A stretch of DNA of 32,517 nt from Condylostoma magnum. Its lineage: Eukaryota; Ciliophora; Heterotrichea; Heterotrichida; Condylostomatidae. The stretch lies in assembly GCA_920105805.1 (NCBI GenBank), contig CAKKTI010000195.1, positions 1 to 32,517 of the forward strand. Reading direction: 5' to 3'. The notes beneath the pieces were generated by a model, which made no database searches, was not told the origin of the DNA, and worked only from the letters and a program-made list of their open reading frames with translations. The translations under genes were made by a program, and so were the position numbers. Below, one piece after another: positions 1 through 10,741 of this stretch (positions are counted from its first letter, which is position 1; every line of letters begins with the position of its first letter).

Positions 1-2789
1 TATTCAGTGAATTAACCTTTTCTTCATACTTTTCAACTATTTTCTTCTGGCTATTTTCTAACTAATTTTATCTTTCATTAGCTTACTCTTTCATGCTTTC
101 TATTCATTTCTTAGTTTCCTCACTTTAAGTAACAACTTTTTATATTTTTGCCTAATACTCCTAAATTAAGTTCCTTTTTTCTAACGCAAATTATTCTTCT
201 TTATCTTTTGCAATATTTCTTAATGATTATATTTCTTTATTAAGATGATTTTCTTATTCGTGTAAAGCTTAAAGTTCCTTTGAATCATATTTTGCCATTT
301 GATATTTGTACTTTAATTACTTTATTTTATCCATGAGATTATTCTATTGGCTTTTTGTTTCAAATACAAGTGTTTTTTATGCTTGAAGCAAAGCAGTATT
401 CTTTTATTGGTATTACTTCTTTTAGGTTTATAAAATTGAACCAACACGTATAAAATTTTCTACTTTTCCCTACAAGTTAAGAATTTTATTCTCAAAATAA
501 CCTAAAAGCTAATTAATCTGTTAGGTTTATTGCATAATTCTGCTAATAAAATCTCTTATTATTGTTTCAATTTCTGCTTACTAGTTTCCACTTAAATTCT
601 ACAATGCTTTTCAACTACTTTTAAGCTATTTTTCGGCTTCTTTTGCTTGCAATTCACTTTACTTTGCACTTTCCTTTAGCATTGAATGCTTGTCTTTAAG
701 CTGTTTGTATTTTTGATAATATTATGTAAGATCATCTTGTATATTTTAATTAAGAGACTCTAGCCCTTCATTTTTAGAACTCAAAGCATTGTTTATTTAT
801 TTTAATTGTTCTAAATCTTAAGCTCTTTGACACCAGTAATCAACTTCGTATTGCAGTGAATCCCGCTCTGATCTTAAGCTTTTTATACTAGCTTAAGTTT
901 ATTACTCTAAATATTACATCTTTTATACTTCACTGCTTTCACTTTACCTAAGCTAGTCAATAAGCCTTTAATTTTCCTATTAAAGCAACTAATTTTCATA
1001 TTAATAGTTGTCCTCATTCTCTTATAACTATTATATTTAAACCTGCAATTCCTTATTGCATTAATTTTACTTTTATACTAATTACTCTAACTTTTTAATT
1101 TGATTGACAAATTATAAATTCTACGTGAATTATTAAGGGGGTTATACAACATTAGGGTCCTCATCTTGCATTTAATTAATTTTTACCTCTAATTTGTATC
1201 TATGATCCTCACAAATCGCTAAAAGTTTGAAAAAGTCTTAATCCTTATACTAAAATGCTTTATGTGCTCTAGAAGTCATGCGAATATACTGCATTGTTCC
1301 CCTAATTAGTGCTTTTAGCTTATTACTCACAATAGTGTTTTATAATTGTAATTATTAGTTCTAGTCGTTTAATATTTGAATAGTATTTTACGAATCAGTA
1401 TTTGCAAATTACAATAAATTTTATAGGGGGCCTTGATTTAAATTTTGTATAAAGTACTCGATCATTTAATCACTAATCAGCAATTTATTTAAGTTCTTAA
1501 ACTGCTCTGTAGTTATTTCTCCATCAAGCGTGTTGACTAAACTGCTAAGAGTTAGTGAGATTTTTTCCAGCATTTAATAGGATATTTTATCTTGAATAAT
1601 CTGTATATGGTCGCAGATTATATTGAAAGCCTGATGCTTTGAATAATGAGATATGATAGACTACAAATAGAACTCGATTTCCTGGTCTGAAAAGTTAAAT
1701 TTCCTTAACATCGAGATAATCTGAGAGTGCTATATATGATTCTGAGGGTAGATATCATCAATTTCTTACTTTATAAACTGCAAGGGAGTTCCACTTAGAA
1801 AATGCTTTTTAATGTACTTTTCAATCTATGTCTCAGACATTTTTTCAAATATAAAAACCATCTTATCATAATGTTACTAAGTATTGGCTTTTGAAATGGT
1901 AAGTAGGGCTTAATTATAGCTTTGAACTTCTAAAATTTGAGTTTTCTCCTTCAGCAAAGTGATGTGGGTAGAATAGTTTAGAATCTTGATTATTTTGAAT
2001 AATTTATAGTTATTTATAGACATAATAGGCCATGTATCCTTAAAGCAAGCTAGGGAGATAATGTTCTGATTAAAGCATTAGTTTTCCTGGCCCTTATGCT
2101 CAACAAGTTTTAAATGTTTCAAAATCAGCTGATTATGGTAGATTAAGTATCTATTTTATAGTAATCTCTGGTATATTAACATGCATTCCTAGAAATTCTT
2201 TAATAAGCTGAGGAAGACTGTCAAATGTTATTTATTCGTCATCCTCAAACAAAAGATCTCAAGCTTCCTTTAATTACAGCTCAGATGGTGAATTCTTTAG
2301 TAGTTTTTCACTGTTGAAATAAACTTTTTGTAGAAAGTCTTTGAAAATGGGATTATCTTATGGCTCAAATTCATATTCTTCGTCTATTAATTGATTAACT
2401 ATTTCGATTACTTTCTATCTGAAGTCATCTGATCTAAACTCATCTAAAGATCTTATTGCAACTTTGAAGTTTCTTTATCTGAATTCAGTAAATCTTCCTA
2501 AAAGCTCGCTTAAGAAAAATCCGTTTTCACCGACTTCTAGTAAATATTTGGAAGCATTCTGCTCTAAGCTAGTCTCAACTACAATTGCTATGGAATCTCA
2601 GACAGAATTTACTCTTTTAGTACTTTTTTGTATGTTGTTTTAAATGTTATAATCTATCATGTGCTTTATGTAGGGGGAAGATTCTATATCTGATTCGTAT
2701 TAAACTTAGCTGCTTATTAGGACAATGTCTCCTGATTGAATAGTCTGTCTTACGTCATGAACACTGAAGGTAATTGGAGCTGGACCCAT
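1..2789 (-). CDS. NlpC/P60-like domain protein with long coiled-coil tail (partial, 3' end off window)
   Basis: Read with TAA/TAG=Gln and TGA=Trp, the frame starts at ATG 2789-2787 (MGPAPITFSV) and stays open to the left edge, giving more than 920 residues. Residues 20-26 (GDIVLIS) and 63-71 (VWDSIAIVV, Trp from TGA at 2598-2600), followed by LLEVGENG, resemble permuted NlpC/P60 (YiiX-like) hydrolases, which have G-D-[IL] and W-[SD]-H-[VA]. The usual His is Ser here, so the fold may be inactive. An acidic stretch near residue 185 (FEDDEQITFDSL) recalls an EF-hand. The rest is Gln/Glu/Lys/Leu-rich coiled coil. A 16-nt intron at 1862-1877 (GTAACATTATGATAAG) is needed: without it the frame breaks between FKSQYL and MVFIFEKMSETQ. 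The domain call is from motifs only and is moderate; the gene call is firm. Confidence 0.7.
1862..1877 (-). other. 16-nt spliceosomal intron in the NlpC-like/coiled-coil gene
   Basis: On the minus strand this reads GTAACATTATGATAAG. Removing it joins two frames that each look coding (FKSQYL before, MVFIFEKMSETQ after), whereas reading through leads into a poor frame. Since 16 is not a multiple of three, frame restoration is direct support. Confidence 0.75.
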
Positions 2790-3040
2790 TTTAGTAAATT
2801 ATTAATTTTGTCATAAAGTTGTTATGAGTTATCTTGTATTAAACTTTAGATGTTTGTATATTGGGATATTAGTTTTATAGAATTAATTTCTGATATTATA
2901 TGGTTAAGCAAATTAAGGCCCTATATATTTTAACTAAACAGCAATACAAATGCCTAGCCTTTGTATGCTGTAATTTCTTATTAGCTTTTGAACCAACAAC
3001 TTTGAAGCTGTATAACTCATAAAAGACATTTTAAAATTAA

Positions 3041-4441
3041 TCACGAATTCATTACTTTAAAAACCTCACTAAAAATCCTAGCTGACAATCCTGGTTCCTT
3101 TGATTCCAATTAGGACACAGCTGTTACTAACCCTTCAATTACTTCAGAATTCTACTTTTGAACTTCTACGTTTTATACAGCCTATTCAAACACTGTTTAA
3201 ATCTTACATTAAATAAAGTTACTATCTCCCGTTTACATGTTCTGCATTTTCATTCTAATCTGCTCATCTAAACTCATAATATCTTCTTATCTGTACTATC
3301 TGGGAGAATGAGGCCCTGAACTGATTTAATCTCCATCGGGTATAATAACAGTTGTTTTTATGGAATTGCAGGTAGAATTGGAGGCAGAAGAGCAGACACT
3401 TCCGGATCTAGAACTAGACATTCCTATTGAGTTTTGGGACCTATGAAGTCCACTAGGAGGCCTAAAATTAGAATTTCCTGAGCTTCTGCTGTATCTATGC
3501 ACTGAGCTGTCATTTGGGTTTATTCTTAGCACTGTATTAACTGAAGACTATGTAGAGGAAGATCTAAAGTGCTCCCTGCGAATAATTGTAGTAGCATCTA
3601 GTAAATCCGTCAGATATGAAGGTTTCTTTGCAGATTTTATAAATTTATGTCTTAGTAGCTAATCAATAGGACGTCTTTCATCAGGGTTTTTCGATAGGCA
3701 CTTCTGTAGAAAGTCTCTGAAAAGAGGACTAAAGGATGAATCTAATTAAGGTGGCTCATTCTATTATATAAGCATCAACGCTTTTAAAGGCTAGAAATTG
3801 TAAAATGGCGGTTAACCCTGAGCTAATTCAATAGCTGTGATTCCAACAGACCATATATCAGCTTTATAATCGTAATTAGCCTATGTAATTACCTCAGGAG
3901 CCATCCAATACGGAGACCCTACGAAAGAGTTCCTTTTACTAACTGATTCTGTTATTTAAGCACTTACTCCAAAATCAGCTAATTTGACTGAGCCGTCGAC
4001 GGATAGTAAAATGTTAGCAGCTATGTATATCTCACCCTTTATATCTCTATGAATTTTATGCTAATTATGAACAAAGCTTAAAGCTTATAATAGCTCCTTC
4101 ATTATGATTGCAATGTAAATTTCTTACAATGATCCTCTTACTCTTAAGATATCTTTTATTGAGCCACCAGCTACATACTCCATCACGATATAAAGACGAG
4201 AATCATGGATAAAACTTTCATGAAAATTAGTAATTCTAGGATTCTTACAATCCTTCAATACCTGAATTTCATTGTTTACCTCATCTAGTATATCTTCATT
4301 ACTCTTTTTATAAATTACACTCAGGTCAATTATTTTTAATGCTATCATTTAGCCTGTACTGCATTCTAAGCATTTATACACATTACCAAATGATCCTTTA
4401 CCGATTCGTTCAATTATTTCATAAGTCTTTATTCGCTCCAT
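3041..4441 (-). CDS. GCKIII-type STE20 protein kinase (MST3/STK25-like)
   Basis: The product has 461 residues after splicing. The kinase domain fills residues 8 to about 260: glycine loop GKGSFGNV (14-21), ATP-binding Lys36 in ALKIID, HRDIKAANILL with catalytic Asp133, DFG at 151-153, activation-loop end GSPYWMAPE, then DIWSVGITAIELAQG. The following KSAKKPSYLTDLLD matches the segment after the kinase domain in MST3/MST4/STK25, which separates this group from other STE20 kinases. The tail is Ser/Arg/Asn-rich, then a Gln-rich helix. Such kinases phosphorylate Ser/Thr in polarity, cytoskeletal and cell-cycle signalling; no partner is visible here. A 15-nt intron splits HRDIK-AANILL. The start is the ATG just before the first kinase strand. 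The stop is taken as TGA 3041-3043 after KVMNS; TGA can be Trp in this code, so the end is provisional. Confidence 0.93.
4021..4035 (-). other. 15-nt spliceosomal intron in the GCKIII kinase
   Basis: Minus strand GTGAGATATACATAG. If translated it would insert five residues inside the catalytic loop; removing it gives HRDIKAANILL, the family consensus. This is the cleanest homology proof of a 15-nt intron in the window. Confidence 0.93.
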
Positions 4442-4964
4442 CTTATGTAATAATTATTAGATTGTTTATGATTCTAAACAGAAATATTGCTAAATTAATA
4501 TACTTAACTAGGTTTGTTAAATACTCAATAGATTATTACTAGATAACTGGGTTCTATTTTCAACAGTATCTTGTACATTTTGCGATACATCACAAATCTT
4601 TCTTCTACAGATACTAAATTTCTTTAGCCCAGACTAAAAACAAGCTTAATTTAAGGATGATTGAAAGTGGTTTTCAATGTATTAAGTTTTATAACCATAA
4701 TTAATATGACTATCTTACCAAAAATATTATAGCTTGTTAAATACATTAAGATAACTAATAATCCGTTAGGTTATTTATTAACTTTTATAGTAATATATAT
4801 GCGATACCGACTTATTTTGACCTTTATATTTATGAATCTCCTTAATTTACAGTGTTGAGTAAACTTAATACTTTCTTCTAATATTTAATCTCCGAAAGCT
4901 GACACTTGAATGATTACACCTGTAATAAATATATTATTATAACTTGCTAAAATACAATACTAAA
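4442..4964. other. Divergent intergenic region, no gene seen
   Basis: This 523-nt AT-rich stretch lies between the divergent starts of the GCKIII kinase (minus) and the Ser/Gln-rich gene (plus). I find no frame with convincing composition, no tRNA-like fold and no repeat. It presumably holds both promoters, but no element can be named. Confidence 0.5.
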
Positions 4965-6459
4965 ATGGAATAAAGCTAACGATCAATTCATTCGGGAATT
5001 TTGTAAAATATACTTTAAAATTGGGAGAAATCTCGAAAATTTTACGATGAATCCTCACAAGAAATGTAACTTTTTATATAGTCCTATTATAAGTACCTAC
5101 AGTCCTGAAAGAATTCTAACATATCAAATTGATGCTTGTGATGAATCTGCTAATTTTATAACTCAATGACAATATGATAGCGATTACTATGAATTTACAA
5201 GCACAGGAACTTTGTAGACTTCATATTAATAAAGTGAAAATAGGTCAGATTAAACTGTATCAACTCCTACTTATTCTAGTGAAAACACGATACAATCAAC
5301 TATATCTGATCTTACATTTAAAACACCTGATAGTTTGGAGTAGTAAACAGATAAAACCTAATAAATGAGTGTATAATACAACTAATCATAAATCTTTACT
5401 TTATAAGTGAGGCAAAAATGCATATAATAACTTTGTTTCATTGAAGAGGCTTAATCATAACACTCTAATATACGGCTATCTACATTATCTATAGATAGCT
5501 GAGGATTCAATGCAGCAGCAGCTTTATTAGACTCTTAGGAAGATTCATTATAAGAATCCAATACTGAATTAAATCGAGATATTGGAAGCAATGACTGATA
5601 TTTTGAATAAATATAATGTAACGAAGCTAAGTATTTTAATAATAGCATAACTGATGATACGTAATATACTGAATAAAGACCATGCAATGAGTCAACCGAC
5701 AATCAATCATTATCTGACATATCTGAAAACTAGCATAAATTATTTGAAGAATTATCAATATAAGATTTTCCTAATATATTTCAAAATTAGTAAAACTTAG
5801 AGTTTTAGTATAACAGATACTCGTCATCCTACCAAAGCTCAACCTCATCGTCATCATCTGGAGATTATTAGTATAACTGCTAAGGCTTCAATTAAAGATT
5901 ATACAGAAATCAGCTGAAAAGAGAAAACAGCTTGATTAAAAGAAGGACGGGGAAGTAAACAATTATAAAACCTTTGAAAAGAAAACGTCATATAATGTAC
6001 AATGATATATAGAATCAGTAAGTGCATAAGAAAAGTGAGCCAGTGAAATCAAGAAGACCTGTTTTAAGGCAGATTTACCAGGATAAGTTCTTAACTAGAA
6101 CATAAAATAGGGAAACTGGGGAAGTAATTGAAAAGAAGATTGGAGTTTCTAAATCCTCTTGAAATTTGCAGCAAGTTTAATAAGATGAGTATAAGTAATG
6201 TACTGTTAAAACAGAGTAAATTATTCAAAAAGTAATAAGTCTAGCCCCTATGCAAAAGAAATCTGCTGTAAAGGCGGCTGGAGATATGATATGCACGATT
6301 CTGCTGGCGTAGAGGGAGTGTGTTTAAGTTTCAGTTGGTAGTAAATGCAAATTACTGTCAATGTGGAATATATTCACTATTCCTAAAGGATAATGATACA
6401 CAGTTGAGAATTTATCAGATAAAATGGTTGTTAAGGTAATATGTGTAATAGATGTATAA
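4965..6459 (+). CDS. Ser/Gln/Asn-rich protein of unknown function, one 16-nt intron
   Basis: About 492 residues are predicted. The first exon (MEQSQRSIHSGILQ...) joins the second after removal of a 16-nt intron, giving SSQEIPIISTYSPERILTYQ; without splicing the N-terminus falls out of frame. The middle is low-complexity and acidic, rich in Ser, Gln, Asn and Tyr. The region around residues 315-370 is basic (QLKRENSLIKRRTGKQ, KPLKRKRH). The C-terminus (GDMICTILLAQRECVQVSV...) looks like a small folded beta-rich domain. Trp is encoded by TGA in NFITQWQYD and SIDSWGFN. I do not recognise a family; a nuclear or regulatory scaffold is possible but unproven. It ends in the stop cluster TAA TAA TGA at 6457-6465, first codon taken. 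Confidence 0.65.
5066..5081 (+). other. 16-nt spliceosomal intron
   Basis: GTAACTTTTTATATAG. Removal connects the frame of ATG 4965 (through SSQEI) to the long downstream frame (PIISTYSPE). It is close to the 16-nt intron at 1862-1877 in its GTAAC 5' end. Confidence 0.75.
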
Positions 6460-6611
6460 TAATGATTTTACTTATGCAATAATCGATTTATATTATCTTT
6501 TAAATGGATATTTCTCAGCAAAGCTTGCTAATTCAATGTTTATTAGTAACTATAATCTTTTCAAATGCTCATCTCACAAGCTTCGCATTTCCTTGGTGAT
6601 ATTAAGCTTTA

Positions 6612-7886
6612 TTATGCATTCTTGTTTGATTTTCTTCTGTTCCTTTTAAATAATTTAAGCTCCCACTTCTATAAGTCAAATGGACTAGATTGTTATTAGT
6701 TTTTGATACTTAATCTTCTTTGCAACTTAATGTAATTCCTTCTTAATTTGTTTAATTCACTCTATAATAACTGAAGCTTAGAATTTTATTAATTTGAGTG
6801 TTAGTTTTATGAAATTTAACCTACTTCTTATTCAAGATTTCTATTTACCTCCATGAAATAATTAAATTTATCATCGGAGTCTTATAGTTTCCTTTCAATT
6901 AACTGAATAGACCGAAGAATATTATCTTGATCTAAATTTGGAGTATGATTTCTAGCTATATTTGGCATACTGGATATTAAAGATGATCTATCTGACCTTT
7001 GACTGCTAGTAACTTAGCTTTGTAAACTATCTAGTTGTTATTTTAAATTATTCTTTTCGTCATTTACCTTATTGAATTGTTATTGTATATGACTCAGTTT
7101 GCCTTATTCCGATTGCTTTTGCATTTATACAGCGTTTTGATAGTACAAATTTTCTGCTTTTAATAAATCATTTTCTTTATGTAAATCTTAATAATATAAC
7201 TCAATTTCTTGCAGTTAATTTTATACTAGTAAAATTTATTTATTTTGCTAACTTACTAACTATTTCTAAGTACTTAATTGAGATTTGAAGTCTTACTCAT
7301 CAATACTTTTTTCACATTCTAATTAATTTTTTTACTTTTAAGTTTGCTAATTCTAATCTTCCAGTTCTTTAATTTAATTTTACATTCTCTATATTATTTT
7401 TTCATTTTCTAAACTTTATTACTCAAACTCATATTTAATCTGCTTAGTTTTACTTTTAACTTTGTATAATTATTACTACAATGTCTAATTTTTATCACTT
7501 TCAGTCTAGTATTAATTGTTTAAATTCTTTATTACATTATTTAATCTTTGAATTTAAGCTTAATACTCAATTTCCTTTTATTAACTTTGTTCAATTACTC
7601 TTTTAACATTTAAATTTTCTCTTTAATTTTGATTACTCTTGAATTAGGCATTTTCATTCTCTAGCTACACAATTTTATCTTGTAATTGTAGAATTTATTA
7701 TCTTTATTTAGCTTCGAGTTCTTATTAAATATTTCCTAATTTTTGATAATCTGAATTTGTTTCTTATGGAGTAGAGTTATAACTAGATCTTTAGGTTTGA
7801 TTTCTCTTATTAAGCTCTAAACTTTATTACATTATAATTCTACTTTTAGCAATAGTTTAATCTACACTGCTAAGAGGATTTTACAT
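6612..7886 (-). CDS. Coiled-coil protein, 424 aa, unknown function
   Basis: Starts at ATG 7886-7884 (MQNPLSSVDQTIAKS). From about residue 50 to 290 it is continuous Gln/Lys/Glu/Asn/Leu heptad sequence, a long coiled coil; a Ser-rich linker follows (SSQRSDRSSLISSMPNIARN), then a second helical segment and a very basic end (KLFKRNRRKSNKNA). Gln is mostly TAA/TAG. The layout suggests a structural or cytoskeletal protein, common in ciliate cortex and basal bodies, but nothing names a family. The end is a TAA TAA doublet (6609-6614), tail-to-tail with the plus-strand gene ending at 6459. No intron was found. Confidence 0.75.
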
Positions 7887-8128
7887 CTTTTACTAATAAT
7901 TTAATATGTATTTGATTTGCTGTATACATTTGTTATTTTAATCTATAATGTTTAATTAGTAATTGTTCACTATAACTGACTTCCAAGGTAAAAAGTATTG
8001 ATTTTCTCAAATAACTATCTAAGAGCGTATATATGTATCCTTATAAATGCATAATTTAATCATGTGAGAAAGCTATCAACCCTTTGAAATTTATGAAAAG
8101 AATATAGTTAAAGGGAAAATCATTTAAA

Positions 8129-8842
8129 CTAATCGTCTCTATCATTACCCTCATCTGACCAGATGGTAAGATTATCGCGCATTAGCCCTAAGATGTTTGT
8201 TGCTTCTTTATAACTTTACTCATCTAAGCTATCAAGTGTAGGTAAAGCAGCATCAAAAGTTGATTTAGCCAATTGGCAAGCATTCTCTTGATCCTTAAGC
8301 ACTTCGTAGTGAAATACTGAATAATTCAGTGCGAGTCCTAATTTATTGGGATTAGCAGCCGGTAAGTTCTCAGCAGCCTCCTATGCAGCCTGATACGCAC
8401 TTCTTCCATTCTCCGTAGCACTAGAATCTCCCACTTCAGCAGCATACCTATAGTAATCTCCTTTCATTTTGAGATAAAATACTCTTGTATCCAAATCGTC
8501 AGCATCTGAGTCTTACTTAAATAAGTAAGTGTCAACTAATTAAACTACTTCATTGCATAGAGCGACAGCTTCATTGTAAACTCTTTCTTTATACTGCTCT
8601 AAGAGTTAGACATTGTCGGAATTTCTTGACCTTTCTTTCTCTAAATATTAAGATAAAACTCTAAAGGAGTTTCTACGCTCACTGACAGCTTATTTGTAGG
8701 CAATTGAGAACAAGGTACGCTCCTCGATGGAAAGATCCTCACCAAATTATTAGACTAGTTGCTTGGCTAGGTCAACCATCACTGTATATTGTTCAGTATG
8801 CTCAGCCAATTTCATTTTCCCTGAAAGTTCTTCACGCCCCAT
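8129..8842 (-). CDS. 14-3-3 protein
   Basis: The predicted protein has 237 residues, a little short of the usual 245-260. It begins [19 protein letters not shown] and keeps family landmarks: [17 protein letters not shown] with [37 protein letters not shown], and [10 protein letters not shown] near the end. The phosphopeptide-groove Arg and Tyr of YYRY are present. 14-3-3 dimers bind phospho-Ser/Thr motifs of cytosolic clients. No introns. The stop is TAG 8129-8131 after a short acidic tail (GNDRDD), which is typical; a TGA lies three codons further on (8120-8122) and could be the true stop if the TAG is read as Gln. Confidence 0.97.
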
Positions 8843-8944
8843 TTTTAATTACTATAATTTCAACCTTAGAAATTTCAATACAATTAAGGATTCCTAGTTT
8901 ACTATTGGGGATTTATAGTATTAGAGAGATTGCATAAGTAAGAA

Positions 8945-9017
8945 GCCTTCATAGCTCAGTTGGCAGAGCGCCAGGCTGTTAACCTGTAGGTCCCTGGTTC
9001 GAGCCCAGGTGGGGGCG
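8945..9017 (+). tRNA. trnN: tRNA-Asn (GTT anticodon)
   Basis: A full 73-nt cloverleaf folds: acceptor GCCTTCA with TGGGGGC (including G-T pairs), D-stem GCTC/GAGC, anticodon arm CCAGG-CTGTTAA-CCTGT with GTT at positions 34-36, and T-arm CCTGG-TTCGAGC-CCAGG. No intron and no encoded CCA. The A box TAGCTCAGTTGG (8952-8963) and B box GGTTCGAGCCC (8996-9006) are intact, so RNA polymerase III promotion is internal. Its GC content stands well above the surroundings. Confidence 0.97.
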
Positions 9018-9018
9018 C

Positions 9019-9023
9019 TTTTT
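9019..9023 (+). terminator. RNA polymerase III terminator of tRNA-Asn
   Basis: A run of five T starts two bases after the tRNA 3' end, the normal Pol III termination signal. Confidence 0.8.
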
Positions 9024-9025
9024 GT

Positions 9026-9739
9026 TTAACAGGGTTCAGTATATAATTTACATTGATGGTTGGTGTCTTTTATATTCTTATTGAATACTAAGATATGTTT
9101 ATATGCTAATTATTTAAAGTATATTTGTAATTTATAAGAATTGATTTTAGCTAATTTGTATTTTGCTCTTATTGATTTGTATTGACCTAAATATACTCTC
9201 TCGCTTATTGCTTCTCTTTCGATTTATTTTAGATGCTTAAGAAAACTAGTTTCATGTTTGAAAGTATCTATTTCCTATTGTGTATTGCAAAAATGACTTC
9301 ACTTTGCTTTACTATTATTTCTTTCTGTATATCAATTGATTAATAGCTGAAAAATACTTACTCAAAAGTGTAAACTTTCGATAGTTAGTAATAATATGCT
9401 AATTTCTCTAGCCTTTATAGTAGAATTACTGTAGTCTCTCAAAAGCTTTTGTCTTTAATTTATCTATGTACTACCTGTTTGCTCAAAATTTATCGTTAGA
9501 TTATTACAACTAGGTTAATTGCTCTAGCTTTAAGTTAAATTGTAATGAATCATTTAATTAGGAAGAATCTTCAGTAGCTAATCCTTACTATATTTTACTC
9601 TCCTTAAATTCACTATTTATAAGGGACTTATTCCTTCTATTTTTCCTTACTCATGCTTTTCTTAGAAAATACACAATTTCTCTTCTAATACCCTGTAATT
9701 CATTATATCTACCATATGAATAGTCTTAGAATCCTGCAT
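9026..9739 (-). CDS. Weakly supported hypothetical gene containing a consensus 15-nt intron
   Basis: The only firm sign of a gene here is a consensus intron on the minus strand at 9347-9361. In the frame chosen, translation starts at ATG 9739 (MQDSKTIHMVDIMNYRVLEE) and gives about 232 residues with a Lys/Glu/Gln-rich helical end (FLKHLKQIEREAISE). It would stop at TAA 9026-9028, just past the tRNA terminator. I tallied G by codon position over the region: the signal is weak, other frames on both strands also stay open, and the intron length does not discriminate frame. The strand is probable, frame and ends doubtful. No family recognised. Confidence 0.38.
9347..9361 (-). other. 15-nt intron, strong consensus
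   Basis: Minus strand GTAAGTATTTTTCAG: a perfect GTAAGT donor and pyrimidine-CAG acceptor exactly 15 nt apart. It matches the other introns of the window in length and is unlikely by chance in about 1 kb. Confidence 0.65.
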
Positions 9740-10741
9740 TTAACTTAAATTATTTAAAACCTTTAATTTTCTGCATTAACTGTTGTCTGGAAGCTTTTTA
9801 GTTGAACGATTTAAAATCAGAGAACAATGTCTTGAGCTTTTTCAACACCTACTTTCTTATTACTACAGACAGGATGTATGGTGGGCTGAATACATGATGA
9901 CTGGCTGAATTTTATTTTGACAATTTAGAATGATTATAAGACTTTTTCCTATTCTACAATTTCTTCTTGCCTACTTTTCTATGCCTAACAGACTTTGTTT
10001 AGTTTTATTTGCAGTAATAGTTTAAGGCAAAGTTAAGCAAGGAAAGATTTTCTAGAGGAGGATTTTTAAGAGATTTGTTGTTTTGGATTCCGTTATTCGT
10101 TTTAATGCTTATACTTAAGTTACGATTTTTCCTTTGTAATACTGGATTAAAATGCTTTTAGGTTGTTTAGCTGCAGTTAAAGCCAGAAGAAATTCTAGAA
10201 ATGAAATTTTCATCACTTATACTGTTTTAAGTCATCTTTTATTTAAATAATTAAATTTTTGTAAGAGATTTTAAAATTGGATACATTGTGCATAGTTAAG
10301 TATTAATTGATACTGGAAATATAAATTAGCGTAAATATAATAAGAGTATAATATCAATATAATTAATAGTTTGATAGAAATTTATTTATGATATAGAATG
10401 ATAATAAATTGAAATTAATATTAAATTACTTAGATGGTATATTAAATCCCACAGTGAAAAGCTTAGAAAACACTTATTTTAAAAAAAGAATTATAAGGCA
10501 ATTTACAGCTAGATGCTTAAATACATTAATATAAGTTATTATTGAGCTTATTCTTTATATAGTAATCACTTGTTATTTGATAAGGAAGATTATCATCCCC
10601 TTTCTCATGAGTTAAACAATGAATTAAAAATCCTATTTTGAATTTCAAAGAAATATTTAATATACTTACATAGAATCAATATCACCATCTAATTTTTAGA
10701 TAGCTTAAAGAACATTGTTTTAAAAAATCATAAAACTATAA
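9740..10741. other. Unresolved stretch, possible coding
   Basis: No confident gene. On the plus strand one frame is open throughout and reads like a membrane protein; part of it begins at ATG 10201 (MKFSSLILFQ) and would end at TAA 10690-10692 or TAG 10765-10767, the latter overlapping the convergent receptor gene. On the minus strand a start at ATG 10213 is equally open. G-by-codon-position counts favour no frame clearly. It is T-rich on the plus strand, which makes any plus frame look hydrophobic. Confidence 0.3.

Noticed and set aside
1837-1885. A separate gene starting at MSETQIEKYIKKHF
   Set aside because: A 16-nt intron just upstream places this segment in frame with the NlpC-like exon, and the join is smooth, so one gene is simpler.
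9056-9730. Plus-strand membrane-protein frame starting at ATG 9056
   Set aside because: The plus strand is T-rich, so any plus frame looks hydrophobic; the only consensus intron is on the minus strand.
9740-10213. Minus-strand extension of the 9026-9739 gene to ATG 10213
   Set aside because: G-by-codon-position counts do not support that frame in this part, and an opposite-strand frame is at least as good.
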